From positions 533,062 to 597,061 of the forward strand of contig DS990262.1 of the NCBI GenBank assembly GCA_000155435.1: a stretch of 64,000 nucleotides of DNA, in the 5' to 3' direction. Source of the DNA: Clostridiales bacterium 1_7_47FAA. Its GTDB lineage: Bacteria; Bacillota; Clostridia; Lachnospirales; Lachnospiraceae. The translations under genes were made by a program, and so were the position numbers. The notes under the pieces are model-generated. The model searched no databases. It saw only the letters and a list, made by a program, of their open reading frames with translations, and was not told the DNA's origin. Shown here piece by piece: positions 42,489-50,953 of this stretch (position 1 is its first letter; each line of letters starts with the position of its first letter).

Positions 42489-44201
42489 GTGCCATATAAA
42501 ATGAACATAGAAGAATTGCTGGTAGAGCACAGATACCTGACAAGGAGCCAGTTGGAACGGGCCATGTACTTTAAGGAACAGGAACCGGGGAAAACAGCTG
42601 AGCAGATCCTTATGGACCTGGGCTATGTGACCGAGGACGCTGTTATGGAATGCGCTGCAACCCGGGACAATCTGCAGGTGACGGACCTGGATTCCTATAA
42701 AATCGATTTGAAGGCAGCGGACATGGTTTCCCCTGCATTTGCAGGGCATAACCGGATCATACCCATTGATTTTGAGGAAGGCAGGCTGGTGGTGGCTGCT
42801 TCCTATCCCATTGATATGGATGTCATTGACGAGACTGCAACCCTTACCGGCATGGAGGTCAAAGTGGTCCTTGGGACATCCGCGGCAGTGGGACGCGCCA
42901 TTGACAGGACCTATGAAAATACCGCAGGCGGGAATACCGGGCTCATGAACCCTGCTTCCGGCACGCCCGGGGCAGGTATCATGGATACCCGTAACCGTCA
43001 GATGGAACTGGTCCTTAAGGAGCGGGTGGAAGGCGCTCCCGTGGTGCGCATGGTCAATGCCATCATTGAGAATGCCTATAACAGAAATGCCAGCGACATC
43101 CATGTGGAGCCGGGAAATCATGAACTTGTGATACGGATGAGAATCAACGGGGATTTGATTGTCCATACTACTTTGGAGATGGAGTACCACCGCCCCATGA
43201 TAACCAGGCTGAAGCTGATGGCTGGCATGGATATTGCGGAAAAGAGGCTGCCTCAGGACGGCAAGTACCATTATGAACGGGCAGATGTGTCCACGGACCT
43301 GAGGATTTCCACCCTGCCCTCTGTTTTCGGGGAGAAGGTTGTTTTGAGGCTGTTGGGCAATGACCGGGATAATTCACTGATGGATGTGAGCCGCCTTGGG
43401 ATGACGGAGACACAGCGCGGGATATTTGAGCGGATCCTCAAGGTCCCTCATGGAATCGTGCTGGTGACCGGGCCGACGGGAAGCGGCAAGACCACCACCC
43501 TGTACGCTGTGCTCAGCCGCATCATTAAAAAGAAAATCAACGTGGTTACCGTGGAGGACCCGGTGGAGAAGGTGATTGAGGGGATGACCCAGGTACAGGT
43601 CAATCCAAAGTCAGGCCTGACCTTTGCCACTGCCCTCCGCTCCATACTGAGACAGGACCCGGATGTAATCATGGTCGGCGAGATGAGGGACGAGGAAACC
43701 GTATCCATCGGCGTAAGGGCCGCCATAACCGGGCATCTGGTGTTTTCCACCCTTCACACCAATGACTGCGCTTCCACCATAAACAGGCTGCGCAACATGG
43801 GCGTGGCGCCCTATATGGTGGCAGCGGCATTATCCGGGATTGTGGCACAGCGGCTGGTGAAGGTGCTGTGTCCATTGTGCCGTAGGGAATATGAACCGGA
43901 TGAGAGGGAGCGCGGCCTGCTGGAGGGACTGGGCGCCGGAAAAGTGGATAAGCTGTGGAAAGCTTCGGGCTGTCCCTGCTGTAATGGGACCGGATATAGC
44001 CGGAGGAAAGCAGTTTATGAGCTGATGGAGGTGGACGAGGAGGTGAAGTTCATGATAACGGATAATGTGCTGCCGAAGGAAATCAGGACATACCAGAAGA
44101 AAAGAGGATTCAGGTCCCTGAAGGAGAATGTGGTACAGATGGCAATCCAGGGTGAAACCAGCATGGAAGAGGCTGAAAAAATAATTTATTCCGCGGAATA
44201 A
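42489..44201 (+). CDS. pilB: Type IV pilus assembly ATPase PilB/GspE
   Basis: Hexameric motor of 570 aa that powers pilus extension. GTG at 42489 has AAGGAG 8 bases ahead; ATG 42501 is further away. An N-terminal GspE domain (residues 1-130) precedes the ATPase core with RNASDIHVEPG, Walker A GPTGSGKTTTLYAVL, the Asp box VNVVTVEDPVEKVI, Walker B DPDVIMVGEMRDEETVSI and the His box HLVFSTLHTNDCASTI. A zinc tetracysteine (CPLC ... CPCC) near 460-500 follows. No PilT retraction ATPase gene is in the window. Confidence 0.96.
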   Translation: MPYKMNIEELLVEHRYLTRSQLERAMYFKEQEPGKTAEQILMDLGYVTEDAVMECAATRDNLQVTDLDSYKIDLKAADMVSPAFAGHNRIIPIDFEEGRLVVAASYPIDMDVIDETATLTGMEVKVVLGTSAAVGRAIDRTYENTAGGNTGLMNPASGTPGAGIMDTRNRQMELVLKERVEGAPVVRMVNAIIENAYNRNASDIHVEPGNHELVIRMRINGDLIVHTTLEMEYHRPMITRLKLMAGMDIAEKRLPQDGKYHYERADVSTDLRISTLPSVFGEKVVLRLLGNDRDNSLMDVSRLGMTETQRGIFERILKVPHGIVLVTGPTGSGKTTTLYAVLSRIIKKKINVVTVEDPVEKVIEGMTQVQVNPKSGLTFATALRSILRQDPDVIMVGEMRDEETVSIGVRAAITGHLVFSTLHTNDCASTINRLRNMGVAPYMVAAALSGIVAQRLVKVLCPLCRREYEPDERERGLLEGLGAGKVDKLWKASGCPCCNGTGYSRRKAVYELMEVDEEVKFMITDNVLPKEIRTYQKKRGFRSLKENVVQMAIQGETSMEEAEKIIYSAE

Positions 44202-44238
44202 TACTGATATACTACAAAAGAAAAGAGGAAACATAAGA

Positions 44239-44610
44239 ATGAAAAAAGCAGACAAGAAGGGAAAAGGCAGCAGGGGAGGATTTACCCTCATAGAGCTGAT
44301 CTGTGTCATTGCCATACTCGGTATCCTGGTGGCGCTTGCAGTGCCGTCCTACCGCGGGCTTCAGGACAAATCAGCCAGCCAGGTAGCCATATCCAATGCC
44401 AGGTCCAACTATACCCTGGGAAAGGCCCAGCAGGACATGATTGATGCCGGCGCCATGAAGCAGAATGAGAAACAGGAATATAACTATACCAGGGATGCGG
44501 ATGGAAAGGACTCCGCGTTCTGGGAAGGCGAGATAAACGGCAGGACGTACAAGGCTGTTTATCCGGGCAGCACCGGGGACGGCGAGATTGTGTCGGGAAC
44601 TGGAAAATAG
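44239..44610 (+). CDS. Type IV pilin, possible major pilin
   Basis: A 123-aa prepilin with a basic leader (KKADKKGKGSR) and the classical site GGFTLIELICVIAILGILVALAV (Gly -1, Phe +1, Glu +5). The helix is followed by a small soluble domain of 85 residues without Cys. It directly follows pilB by 37 bases with GAGGAAAC before the ATG. Its small size and classic signal make it the best major-pilin candidate together with the next gene. Confidence 0.88.
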   Translation: MKKADKKGKGSRGGFTLIELICVIAILGILVALAVPSYRGLQDKSASQVAISNARSNYTLGKAQQDMIDAGAMKQNEKQEYNYTRDADGKDSAFWEGEINGRTYKAVYPGSTGDGEIVSGTGK

Positions 44611-44672
44611 TCCGTATTTGTGGTACAATTGGCCATTATCGGCTGGATGAAGGACGGGAAGGAAATAGGAGG

Positions 44673-45131
44673 ATGAAACATATGAAAAAACGCCGGGGAT
44701 GCCGTGGGTTCACGATGGTGGAACTGATTGTGGTGGTTGCAATCCTGGCCATACTGCTGGCATTTGCTGTTCCCCACATGGCGGGGTATATCCAGGCTGC
44801 CCACAACATGACGGCCTATACAGAAGCACAAATGGCTGCGGATGCGGTACAGCGTTATATTACCGACGAGTATGAAAAAGGAACGCTGAACGGCAAAATC
44901 GTACATAACCTTATGGGAGTGGAGCTGGACAGTCCCTACAGCCTGATTAAGGATTATATCTCTGGAGGACAGAAAGGCGCAAGAATTGCACATGTTAATG
45001 CAGATGTCACCGAAGGGCGCCTGATTTCCATAATATATGATTCAGAGAACAGTGAGACGGCAATCCTGGTAACATATGATAAAGACGGAAACGTCACATA
45101 TGAGAATGTCAGCAAGGATTTTGGCTGGTAG
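44673..45131 (+). CDS. Type IV pilin, second
   Basis: A 152-aa prepilin with leader MKHMKKRRGCR and processing site GFTMVELIVVVAILAILLAF (Glu +5 present). The soluble part has no Cys and ends with DKDGNVTYENVSKDFGW. GGAGG lies before the ATG. It follows the other pilin by 62 bases and closes the cluster; a 14-bp tandem repeat starts at its stop codon. Which of the two pilins is more abundant cannot be told from sequence. Confidence 0.86.
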   Translation: MKHMKKRRGCRGFTMVELIVVVAILAILLAFAVPHMAGYIQAAHNMTAYTEAQMAADAVQRYITDEYEKGTLNGKIVHNLMGVELDSPYSLIKDYISGGQKGARIAHVNADVTEGRLISIIYDSENSETAILVTYDKDGNVTYENVSKDFGW

Positions 45132-45199
45132 AAGTAGTAAGGACAGAAGCGGTTAGTCAGAAGCGGTGACACAGAAACAGTAAGGCAGAAGCGGTAAGA
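45130..45199. repeat. 14-bp tandem repeat, about five copies
   Basis: Units close to CAGAAGCGGTTAGT begin at 45144, 45158, 45172 and 45186, with a degenerate one from 45130. The array fills the gap between the pilin stop and the ribosome site of the cardiolipin synthase gene. Confidence 0.8.
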
Positions 45200-45210
45200 G
45201 AGGATATCCT

Positions 45211-46743
45211 ATGGAATTAATCTTGGACACGGCGCTGATGATATGGGGATGGCTGCTGGAGCATCTTTTGTACATCAACCTTGTATTTTCAATCATTATC
45301 ATATTTTTTCAGCGGCGGGACCCGAGAAGCGTGTGGACCTGGCTTCTGGCCCTGTATTTTATTCCTGTGTTCGGGATCATCTTCTATCTTCTGTTCGGGC
45401 AGGATTTAAAGAAAAGCAGGATGTTCAAAGTAAAGGAAATCAGCGACAGGCTCAATGTCCCGATTAAGAGCCAGGAGGAAATCATACGCTCGGATGACAT
45501 GCCCGAGGAGATGATGGATCCCATGACTAGGGATTTCAAAAGCCTGATCCTCTATAACCTGGAGACCTCCGGTTCCGTGCTGACGGTAAACAATAAGGTG
45601 CAGATATTCACGGACGGGCAGGAGAAGTTCGAGTCCCTGAGGAATGAGCTCCGCCAGGCCAGGCGGTTCATCCACATCCAGTACTATATCATTAAAAATG
45701 ACGAGCTGTTTGATTCCATTGTGCCAATCCTGCTGGAAAAGGTAAAGGAGGGCGTGGAGGTCCGTATCCTCTGCGACGGAATGGGCGGCAGGTTCATGCC
45801 GAAAAAGCTTTGGGAGAAAATGGAAAAAGCAGGGATTAAGGTGGGCGTGTTCTTCCCGCCCTTCCTGGGATGGCTCAACCTGCGCGTGAATTACCGGAAC
45901 CATAGGAAAATCGTTGTGATTGACGGTCATACAGGCTTTGTGGGAGGCTTTAATATTGGGCGGGAGTACATTTCCAAGGATCCCAAATTCGGTTACTGGC
46001 GGGACACCCATCTGCGTATTGACGGGGAGGCTGCCATCAGCCTGCAGATCCGGTTTGCCCTGGACTGGAACTATGCCACCGGCGAGAACCTTTTTAAGGA
46101 GGCAAGGTATTTTGGGGATGAGGCAGAGTACATCACCCGGCGTCTTAAGGGCGAGTGGACGCCTGTGTGGCCTGATCCGGAGCGGGTCAATGAACTGGTG
46201 TCCATGCAGATCATTACCAGCGGCCCTGATACCAATGAGCCGCATATAAGGAATAATTACCTGGAGCTGTTCCACAAGGCCAAGCATCATATCTATATCC
46301 ACACCCCGTACTTCATCCCAGACGACGCAATCCTTTCAGCGCTGAAGATTGCAGCGCTCTCAGGCGTGGATGTCCGGCTCATGATTCCGTGTAAGCCGGA
46401 CCACCCCTTTGTGTACTGGGCCACCTGTTCCTATGCCGGGGAGCTTCTGGATTATGGGGCCAGGGTATATATATATGAAAATGGCTTCCTTCACTCCAAG
46501 GGGATCATGGTGGACGGCAGGGTCAGCTGTTATGGGACCGCCAACATGGATATACGCAGCTTTGAACTGAACTTTGAGGTCAATGCCACGATTTATGATG
46601 AGGAAGTCACGGGTGAACTGGAGGAGGCGTTCATGGGCGACCTTCCCCACTGCCGGGAGATTACAAGGGAGGATTACAAGGAGAGAAGCATGTGGATGCG
46701 CATAAAGGAACAATCCAGCCGCCTGCTCTCCCCGCTTTTGTGA
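45211..46743 (+). CDS. cls: Cardiolipin synthase (phospholipase D family)
   Basis: Membrane enzyme that joins two phosphatidylglycerols to cardiolipin and glycerol. It is 510 aa with two N-terminal helices (about 4-24 and 33-55), then two PLD domains. The HKD motifs are NYRNHRKIVVIDGHTGFVGG and LHSKGIMVDGRVSCYGTANMD, both complete. Other features are IQYYIIKNDELFDSI and YIHTPYFIPDDAIL. GAGAGGA precedes the ATG. It is followed by a membrane-protein gene and a PlsC-type acyltransferase, so several neighbours act on membrane lipid. Confidence 0.95.
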   Translation: MELILDTALMIWGWLLEHLLYINLVFSIIIIFFQRRDPRSVWTWLLALYFIPVFGIIFYLLFGQDLKKSRMFKVKEISDRLNVPIKSQEEIIRSDDMPEEMMDPMTRDFKSLILYNLETSGSVLTVNNKVQIFTDGQEKFESLRNELRQARRFIHIQYYIIKNDELFDSIVPILLEKVKEGVEVRILCDGMGGRFMPKKLWEKMEKAGIKVGVFFPPFLGWLNLRVNYRNHRKIVVIDGHTGFVGGFNIGREYISKDPKFGYWRDTHLRIDGEAAISLQIRFALDWNYATGENLFKEARYFGDEAEYITRRLKGEWTPVWPDPERVNELVSMQIITSGPDTNEPHIRNNYLELFHKAKHHIYIHTPYFIPDDAILSALKIAALSGVDVRLMIPCKPDHPFVYWATCSYAGELLDYGARVYIYENGFLHSKGIMVDGRVSCYGTANMDIRSFELNFEVNATIYDEEVTGELEEAFMGDLPHCREITREDYKERSMWMRIKEQSSRLLSPLL

Positions 46744-46843
46744 CAGACCCTGCCGGCAAAGGGAAACCAGGTAAGACGGGCATTGGGAAAGTTCTGGAAA
46801 AATGGTTCCGGGCGAATAAAAGCACGGACCGGCTTTCATACTA

Positions 46844-47389
46844 ATGGCTATGAGAGTGCAGACAGAAGGAATCAATCACACAAATAGCCGTAAGGAAAAA
46901 CGGTACAATAAAATGACGGGACTGCTGATGAATTTCTGCCGGTGCGGCATTGCAGGGTGGTGTCTGGAGGTAATGTTCACATCCGTGGACTCCATCATGG
47001 CAGGGGACTGGACCCTGATGGGCCAGACTTCCTTACTTATGTTTCCCATCTATGGGATGGGCGCCCTGCTGTTACCCATCAGCCATTTCATAGACAGCTG
47101 GCTTACTGGCCTGCCGGGCTTTGCAGACGGGGATGGGGACAGGATGTCCCGCGCGGGGCGGATCATACGGCACGGGCTTATCTACATGGTGCTGATATTC
47201 ATTGCGGAATATGTGGCGGGGACCTGGCTTACAGGCCTTGGAATCTGCCCATGGGACTACTCGGCATGGCCGGACAATGTGGGCGGTGTCATCCGGCTTA
47301 AGTTCGCCCCCCTGTGGTTCGGGACCGGGCTGTTATTTGAATATTTGACCAGTGCAGATGGCGGGAGTGGATTTTCAGACACACCCTGA
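46844..47389 (+). CDS. CmpB-family membrane protein (putative ABC-transporter type IV)
   Basis: Membrane protein of 181 aa, or 158 aa if it starts at Met 46913; no good ribosome site is seen for either. The family signature is GIAGWCLEVMFTSVDSI near the N-terminus and CPWDYSAWPDNVGGVIRLKFAPLW near the C-terminus, with four helices in between. The family is called a putative ABC transporter type IV, but no biochemical role is established. The last residues (GGSGFSDTP) come from a dispersed repeat, so the C-terminus may have been replaced. Confidence 0.68.
   Translation: MAMRVQTEGINHTNSRKEKRYNKMTGLLMNFCRCGIAGWCLEVMFTSVDSIMAGDWTLMGQTSLLMFPIYGMGALLLPISHFIDSWLTGLPGFADGDGDRMSRAGRIIRHGLIYMVLIFIAEYVAGTWLTGLGICPWDYSAWPDNVGGVIRLKFAPLWFGTGLLFEYLTSADGGSGFSDTP
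47352..47382. repeat. Dispersed 31-bp repeat, copy B
   Basis: Matches copy A at 5404-5434 at about 28 of 31 positions. Here it forms the coding end of the CmpB-family gene. Confidence 0.5.
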
Positions 47390-47535
47390 AGCGCCGGACA
47401 GACGAGCGGTTATTAAATATCAAACCTGGATGGAAGGTATTGTATTTAATCCGCTCTTTTTATATAATAAAATGAAACAGTCCGGGTTTGGCGCCCGGAC
47501 GCCAAAATATATACAGGAATTAAAGGAGACAGGGA

Positions 47536-48279
47536 ATGATACGGATAATTATGGTGGCACTGACCGTGGTGCTGTTCCTGATTTTCAGTGTGCCGCTGCT
47601 TGGCATCCTGGGAATGCGGGACAAGAAAGACCCGGAGGGCGCGCAGTTTAAGAGCCTGCATATCGTACAGGGAGTATTCCGGTTCATACTTAAACTGGCA
47701 GGGGTTACATATGAGGTGCAGGGCCTGGAGAACATACCCATGGACCGGGCGGTCCTGTATGTGGGAAACCACAGGAGCTATTTTGACATTCTTGTGGGAT
47801 ATGTGACCGTGCCAGGGCTGACCGGGTTTGTTGCAAAAAAGGAGATGCTTAAGATACCCCTTCTCAGGGACTGGATGCACAGGGTTAACTGCCTGTTCCT
47901 TGACAGGGTGAATATCAAAGAAGGGTTAAAGGCCATCCTGGAAGGCATTGAGAAGGTAAAATCCGGTATATCCATCTGGATATTCCCGGAGGGCACACGC
48001 AATGAGAATGAGGATATGACGGAACTTCTCCCATTCCATGAGGGCAGCCTTAAGATTGCCCAGAAAAGCGGATGCCCTGTGATACCGGTGGCCATCACAG
48101 GGACTTCCCGGATATTCGAGGACCATCTTCCGTTCATAAAGCCCAGCCATGTGGTCATCCGGTACGGGGAACCCATTGATTTAAAGGAACTGCCCCAGGA
48201 GGCAAAGAAGTTCCCGGGGGCATATACAAGGGATGTGATATCAGGCATGCTTAAGGATATGGCTGAAGGACAGGAATAA
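47536..48279 (+). CDS. plsC: 1-acyl-sn-glycerol-3-phosphate acyltransferase (PlsC family)
   Basis: Makes phosphatidic acid by acylating lysophosphatidic acid at the inner face of the membrane. The 247-aa protein has an N-terminal helix, then the four acyltransferase motifs: VGNHRSYFDILVG (HxxxxD), GFVAKKEMLKIPLL, WIFPEGTRNEN and GCPVIPVAITGT. AAAGGAG precedes the ATG. Position after cardiolipin synthase fits phospholipid synthesis. Confidence 0.93.
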   Translation: MIRIIMVALTVVLFLIFSVPLLGILGMRDKKDPEGAQFKSLHIVQGVFRFILKLAGVTYEVQGLENIPMDRAVLYVGNHRSYFDILVGYVTVPGLTGFVAKKEMLKIPLLRDWMHRVNCLFLDRVNIKEGLKAILEGIEKVKSGISIWIFPEGTRNENEDMTELLPFHEGSLKIAQKSGCPVIPVAITGTSRIFEDHLPFIKPSHVVIRYGEPIDLKELPQEAKKFPGAYTRDVISGMLKDMAEGQE

Positions 48280-48333
48280 GGAACAATAAGGCGCGCCGGA
48301 CGTGCGCCCTGGAACAGGAGCGTATTAGATACC

Positions 48334-49470
48334 ATGGAGAATCTGGATTTACAGGAAATCAGGGGACAGCTGGATGGCATTGATTCACAGCTGGTTGAGT
48401 TATTTGAGAGAAGGATGAAGCTGTGCGGGGACGTGGCGGAGTATAAGATTGGAACAGGCAAGCCTGTGTATGACGGGGCAAGGGAAAAGGAAAAATTAGA
48501 AACCGTGACCGGTATGGCCCATGGGGATTTTAACAGGCAGGGAGTTTACGAACTGTTTTCGCAGATCATGACCATCAGCCGCAGGCTCCAGTATGGTCTC
48601 CTGGCAGGGCATGGGCAGCGCCTGGATACCGGGTTTACCATGGTGGAGGAGCTGAAGCGGGACAATGCCCGGATTGTGTACCAGGGCGTGGAAGGGGCTT
48701 ACAGCCATGCAGCGGCCCTTCAGTACTTTGGGGATGACGCAGATGTATATCATGTGCCCAGCTTTGAGGATGCCATGGTGGAAGTGGAGGAAGGCCGGGC
48801 GGATTACGCGGTCCTTCCCATTGAGAATTCCTCCGCAGGGGCTGTCAGCGGCAACTATGACAATCTGGTCATGCACAACCTCTATATCGTGGCTGAGACC
48901 CAGGTTTCCGTAAACCATGCCCTTCTGGGGCTTAAGGGGGCGTCCATTTCGGATATCAGGAGGGTGTATTCCCATCCCCAGGCCCTGATGCAGTGTTCCC
49001 GGTACCTGAATGCCAACAGGCAGTGGACCCAGTTCAGCGTGGAGAACACGGCGGGCGCTGCCAAGAAGATAGTGGAGGACCAGGACATTGCCCAGGCAGC
49101 AGTGGCCAGCGAGACAGCGGGAAAGCTATACGGGCTTCAGGTCCTTGAGCATGGCATCAACCATGACAAGGACAACACCACCCGGTTCATCATCCTGTCT
49201 AAATCGCCTGTTTACAGGCAGGGTGCAGGCAAGGTGAGCATCTGCTTTGAGGGTTTACATAAAAGCGGTTCCCTGTATAATATGCTGGGGAACCTGATTT
49301 ATAACAATGTCAACATGCTGATGATTGAATCCCGTCCCATTGTGGGACGCAGCTGGGAATACAGGTTCTTTGTGGATGTGGAAGGTTCCCTGGGGGATGC
49401 GGCCATACAGAATGCGTTAAAGGGAATTTCAGAGGAAGCCGTAAGCATGCGGATCCTGGGCAATTATTAG
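48334..49470 (+). CDS. pheA: Bifunctional chorismate mutase / prephenate dehydratase
   Basis: Makes phenylpyruvate from chorismate in phenylalanine synthesis. The 378-aa protein has an AroQ chorismate mutase domain (residues 1-90, LQEIRGQLDGIDSQLVELFERRMKL), a prephenate dehydratase domain (about 108-285, VYQGVEGAYSHAAALQYFG, VLPIENSSAGAVSGNYD and TRFIILSK with the catalytic Thr) and a C-terminal ACT domain (VSICFEGLHKSGSLYNMLG, MIESRPIVGRSWEYRFFVD), which normally binds phenylalanine for feedback. It overlaps no gene. The next gene begins 15 bases later. Confidence 0.96.
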   Translation: MENLDLQEIRGQLDGIDSQLVELFERRMKLCGDVAEYKIGTGKPVYDGAREKEKLETVTGMAHGDFNRQGVYELFSQIMTISRRLQYGLLAGHGQRLDTGFTMVEELKRDNARIVYQGVEGAYSHAAALQYFGDDADVYHVPSFEDAMVEVEEGRADYAVLPIENSSAGAVSGNYDNLVMHNLYIVAETQVSVNHALLGLKGASISDIRRVYSHPQALMQCSRYLNANRQWTQFSVENTAGAAKKIVEDQDIAQAAVASETAGKLYGLQVLEHGINHDKDNTTRFIILSKSPVYRQGAGKVSICFEGLHKSGSLYNMLGNLIYNNVNMLMIESRPIVGRSWEYRFFVDVEGSLGDAAIQNALKGISEEAVSMRILGNY

Positions 49471-49485
49471 GGAGGTATGACGGGT

Positions 49486-50754
49486 ATGAACATTAATGAA
49501 CTGATTATATACAGGAATCTGGAATACCAGGAGCTGTTTAAGGACATGGCCTGCCTTATGGGATATGCGGACTGCGATGGCCGGCCGGATGCATTCCACT
49601 GCGCAGGGCAGCTGGTTGAACTGGCTGTGAATTATGGATTCGAGGGGAATCTCTGGCACTGTTTCCTGGCCTTCTGTCTGGCCAACAACGAAAATGCCTA
49701 TACAACCACCTGTGAAATCACAGGGGCGGCAGGCGGCTCCCTGGACCGGCTGGCCAGGGAGGACTTTAAGATCTTTAAGGCATTATTTGATTACGACATC
49801 CATGACCTTGCGCCTGCCGGGATGTGGAACCAGCTGGCCAGTTATGAGTCCAGCGGAAAAGGCAGCCGCGTGTTCAATAAGAGGATCAGGGACCGCATCG
49901 TGAGCCTGGCTGTTAAGCTGAAGGAATCCGCGGATGTGGAGGAATTCCAGGATCACGTGGAGGAATTTTACCGGGAATTCGGAGTTGGCAAATTCGGCCT
50001 TAATAAGGCATTCAGGATTGTGGAAAAGGATGAGGGACAGACTGTTGTCATTGACCCGATTATCAATGTGGAGCACGTATATTTTGACAATATCGTGGGA
50101 TACCAGCTGCAGAAACAGAAGCTGATTGAGAACACGGAAGCATTCGTGGAAGGCCGGGAGGCCAACAATGTGCTGCTGTTCGGCGATGCGGGAACCGGTA
50201 AGTCCTCCAGCGTCAAGGCGGTGCTCAATGAATATTACAGCAGGGGACTGCGTATCATTGAGGTATATAAGCACCAGTTCCGTGCGCTCTCCGATGTGCT
50301 GGAGCAGATTAAGGACAGGAATTACAAGTTCATCATTTACATGGACGACCTTTCCTTTGAGGATTACGAACTGGAGTACAAGTATCTGAAGGCAATCCTG
50401 GAGGGCGGGCTTGGCAAACGCCCGGACAATGTGCTGATTTACGCCACATCCAACAGACGCCATCTGATACGTGAGAAGTTCAGTGACAAGAGGGAACTGG
50501 ACGACGAGCTTCATAACAATGATACGGTGCAGGAGAAGCTGTCCCTGGCATCCCGTTTTGGCGTGACCATATACTTTGGCTCCCCGGACAAGAGGGAATT
50601 TGAGACAATCGTGAAGGCATTGGCGGACCGTTACCACTTGGATATGCCGGAGCAGGAGCTTTACGCGGAGGCCAATAAGTGGGAACTGAGCCACGGCGGC
50701 CTGTCAGGCCGTACGGCGGCCCAGTTCATCACCCATCTTCTTGGCCGGAAATAG
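49486..50754 (+). CDS. DUF815-family AAA ATPase
   Basis: Start 49486 is 10 bases after GGAGG; ATG 49477 is too close to it. The 422-aa protein has an N-terminal helical region and a DUF815 ATPase core: FEDIVGYQLQ-like DNIVGYQLQKQKLIENTEAF, Walker A LFGDAGTGKSSSVKAVL, Walker B YKFIIYMDDLSFE and a sensor-1 segment VLIYATSNRRHLIREKF. The family is widespread, and its cellular target is unknown. The operon partner pheA is metabolic, so no clear functional link is seen. Three 30-bp repeats follow the stop. Confidence 0.9.
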   Translation: MNINELIIYRNLEYQELFKDMACLMGYADCDGRPDAFHCAGQLVELAVNYGFEGNLWHCFLAFCLANNENAYTTTCEITGAAGGSLDRLAREDFKIFKALFDYDIHDLAPAGMWNQLASYESSGKGSRVFNKRIRDRIVSLAVKLKESADVEEFQDHVEEFYREFGVGKFGLNKAFRIVEKDEGQTVVIDPIINVEHVYFDNIVGYQLQKQKLIENTEAFVEGREANNVLLFGDAGTGKSSSVKAVLNEYYSRGLRIIEVYKHQFRALSDVLEQIKDRNYKFIIYMDDLSFEDYELEYKYLKAILEGGLGKRPDNVLIYATSNRRHLIREKFSDKRELDDELHNNDTVQEKLSLASRFGVTIYFGSPDKREFETIVKALADRYHLDMPEQELYAEANKWELSHGGLSGRTAAQFITHLLGRK

Positions 50755-50768
50755 CAGATGTGCTCCCT

Positions 50769-50858
50769 GGGAACAGGCGGGGATTTCATGCATGCCTAGG
50801 AAACAGGCGGGGCTTTTACGTATGCCTGGGAAACGGGCAGGGCTTTCATGCATGCCAG
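50769..50858. repeat. 30-bp tandem repeat, three copies
   Basis: Three units of the type GGAAACAGGCGGGG followed by TTTCATGCATGCCTG, with period 30 (the repeated AAC falls at 772, 802 and 832 past 50000), occupy most of the gap after the DUF815 gene. They do not form a terminator. Confidence 0.8.
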
Positions 50859-50865
50859 GGTGGGG

Positions 50866-50902
50866 TTTACATGAATTTTACAGGGGTTTTACATGGTTTA
50901 CA
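50866..50902 (+). promoter_or_regulatory. Apparent Pho box (PhoP site) upstream of ppx-ppk
   Basis: TTTACA occurs at 50866, 50877, 50888 and 50897. The first three are exactly 11 bases apart (6 + 5), the arrangement of Gram-positive PhoP direct repeats (TTWACA-N5). The fourth is 9 bases on and part of the palindrome TTTACATGTAAA. The block ends 22 bases before a -10 TATAAT, where an activator should sit. Confidence 0.65.
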
Positions 50903-50924
50903 TGTAAAAGTTTAATGACCCGTT

Positions 50925-50930
50925 TATAAT
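50925..50930 (+). promoter_or_regulatory. -10 element of the ppx-ppk promoter
   Basis: TATAAT 24 bases before the GTG start. No good -35 is present at 17 bases (ATGTAA), as is common for activator-dependent promoters. Confidence 0.6.
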
Positions 50931-50953
50931 AGCGGTCAAAAGGAGTGATAAAG

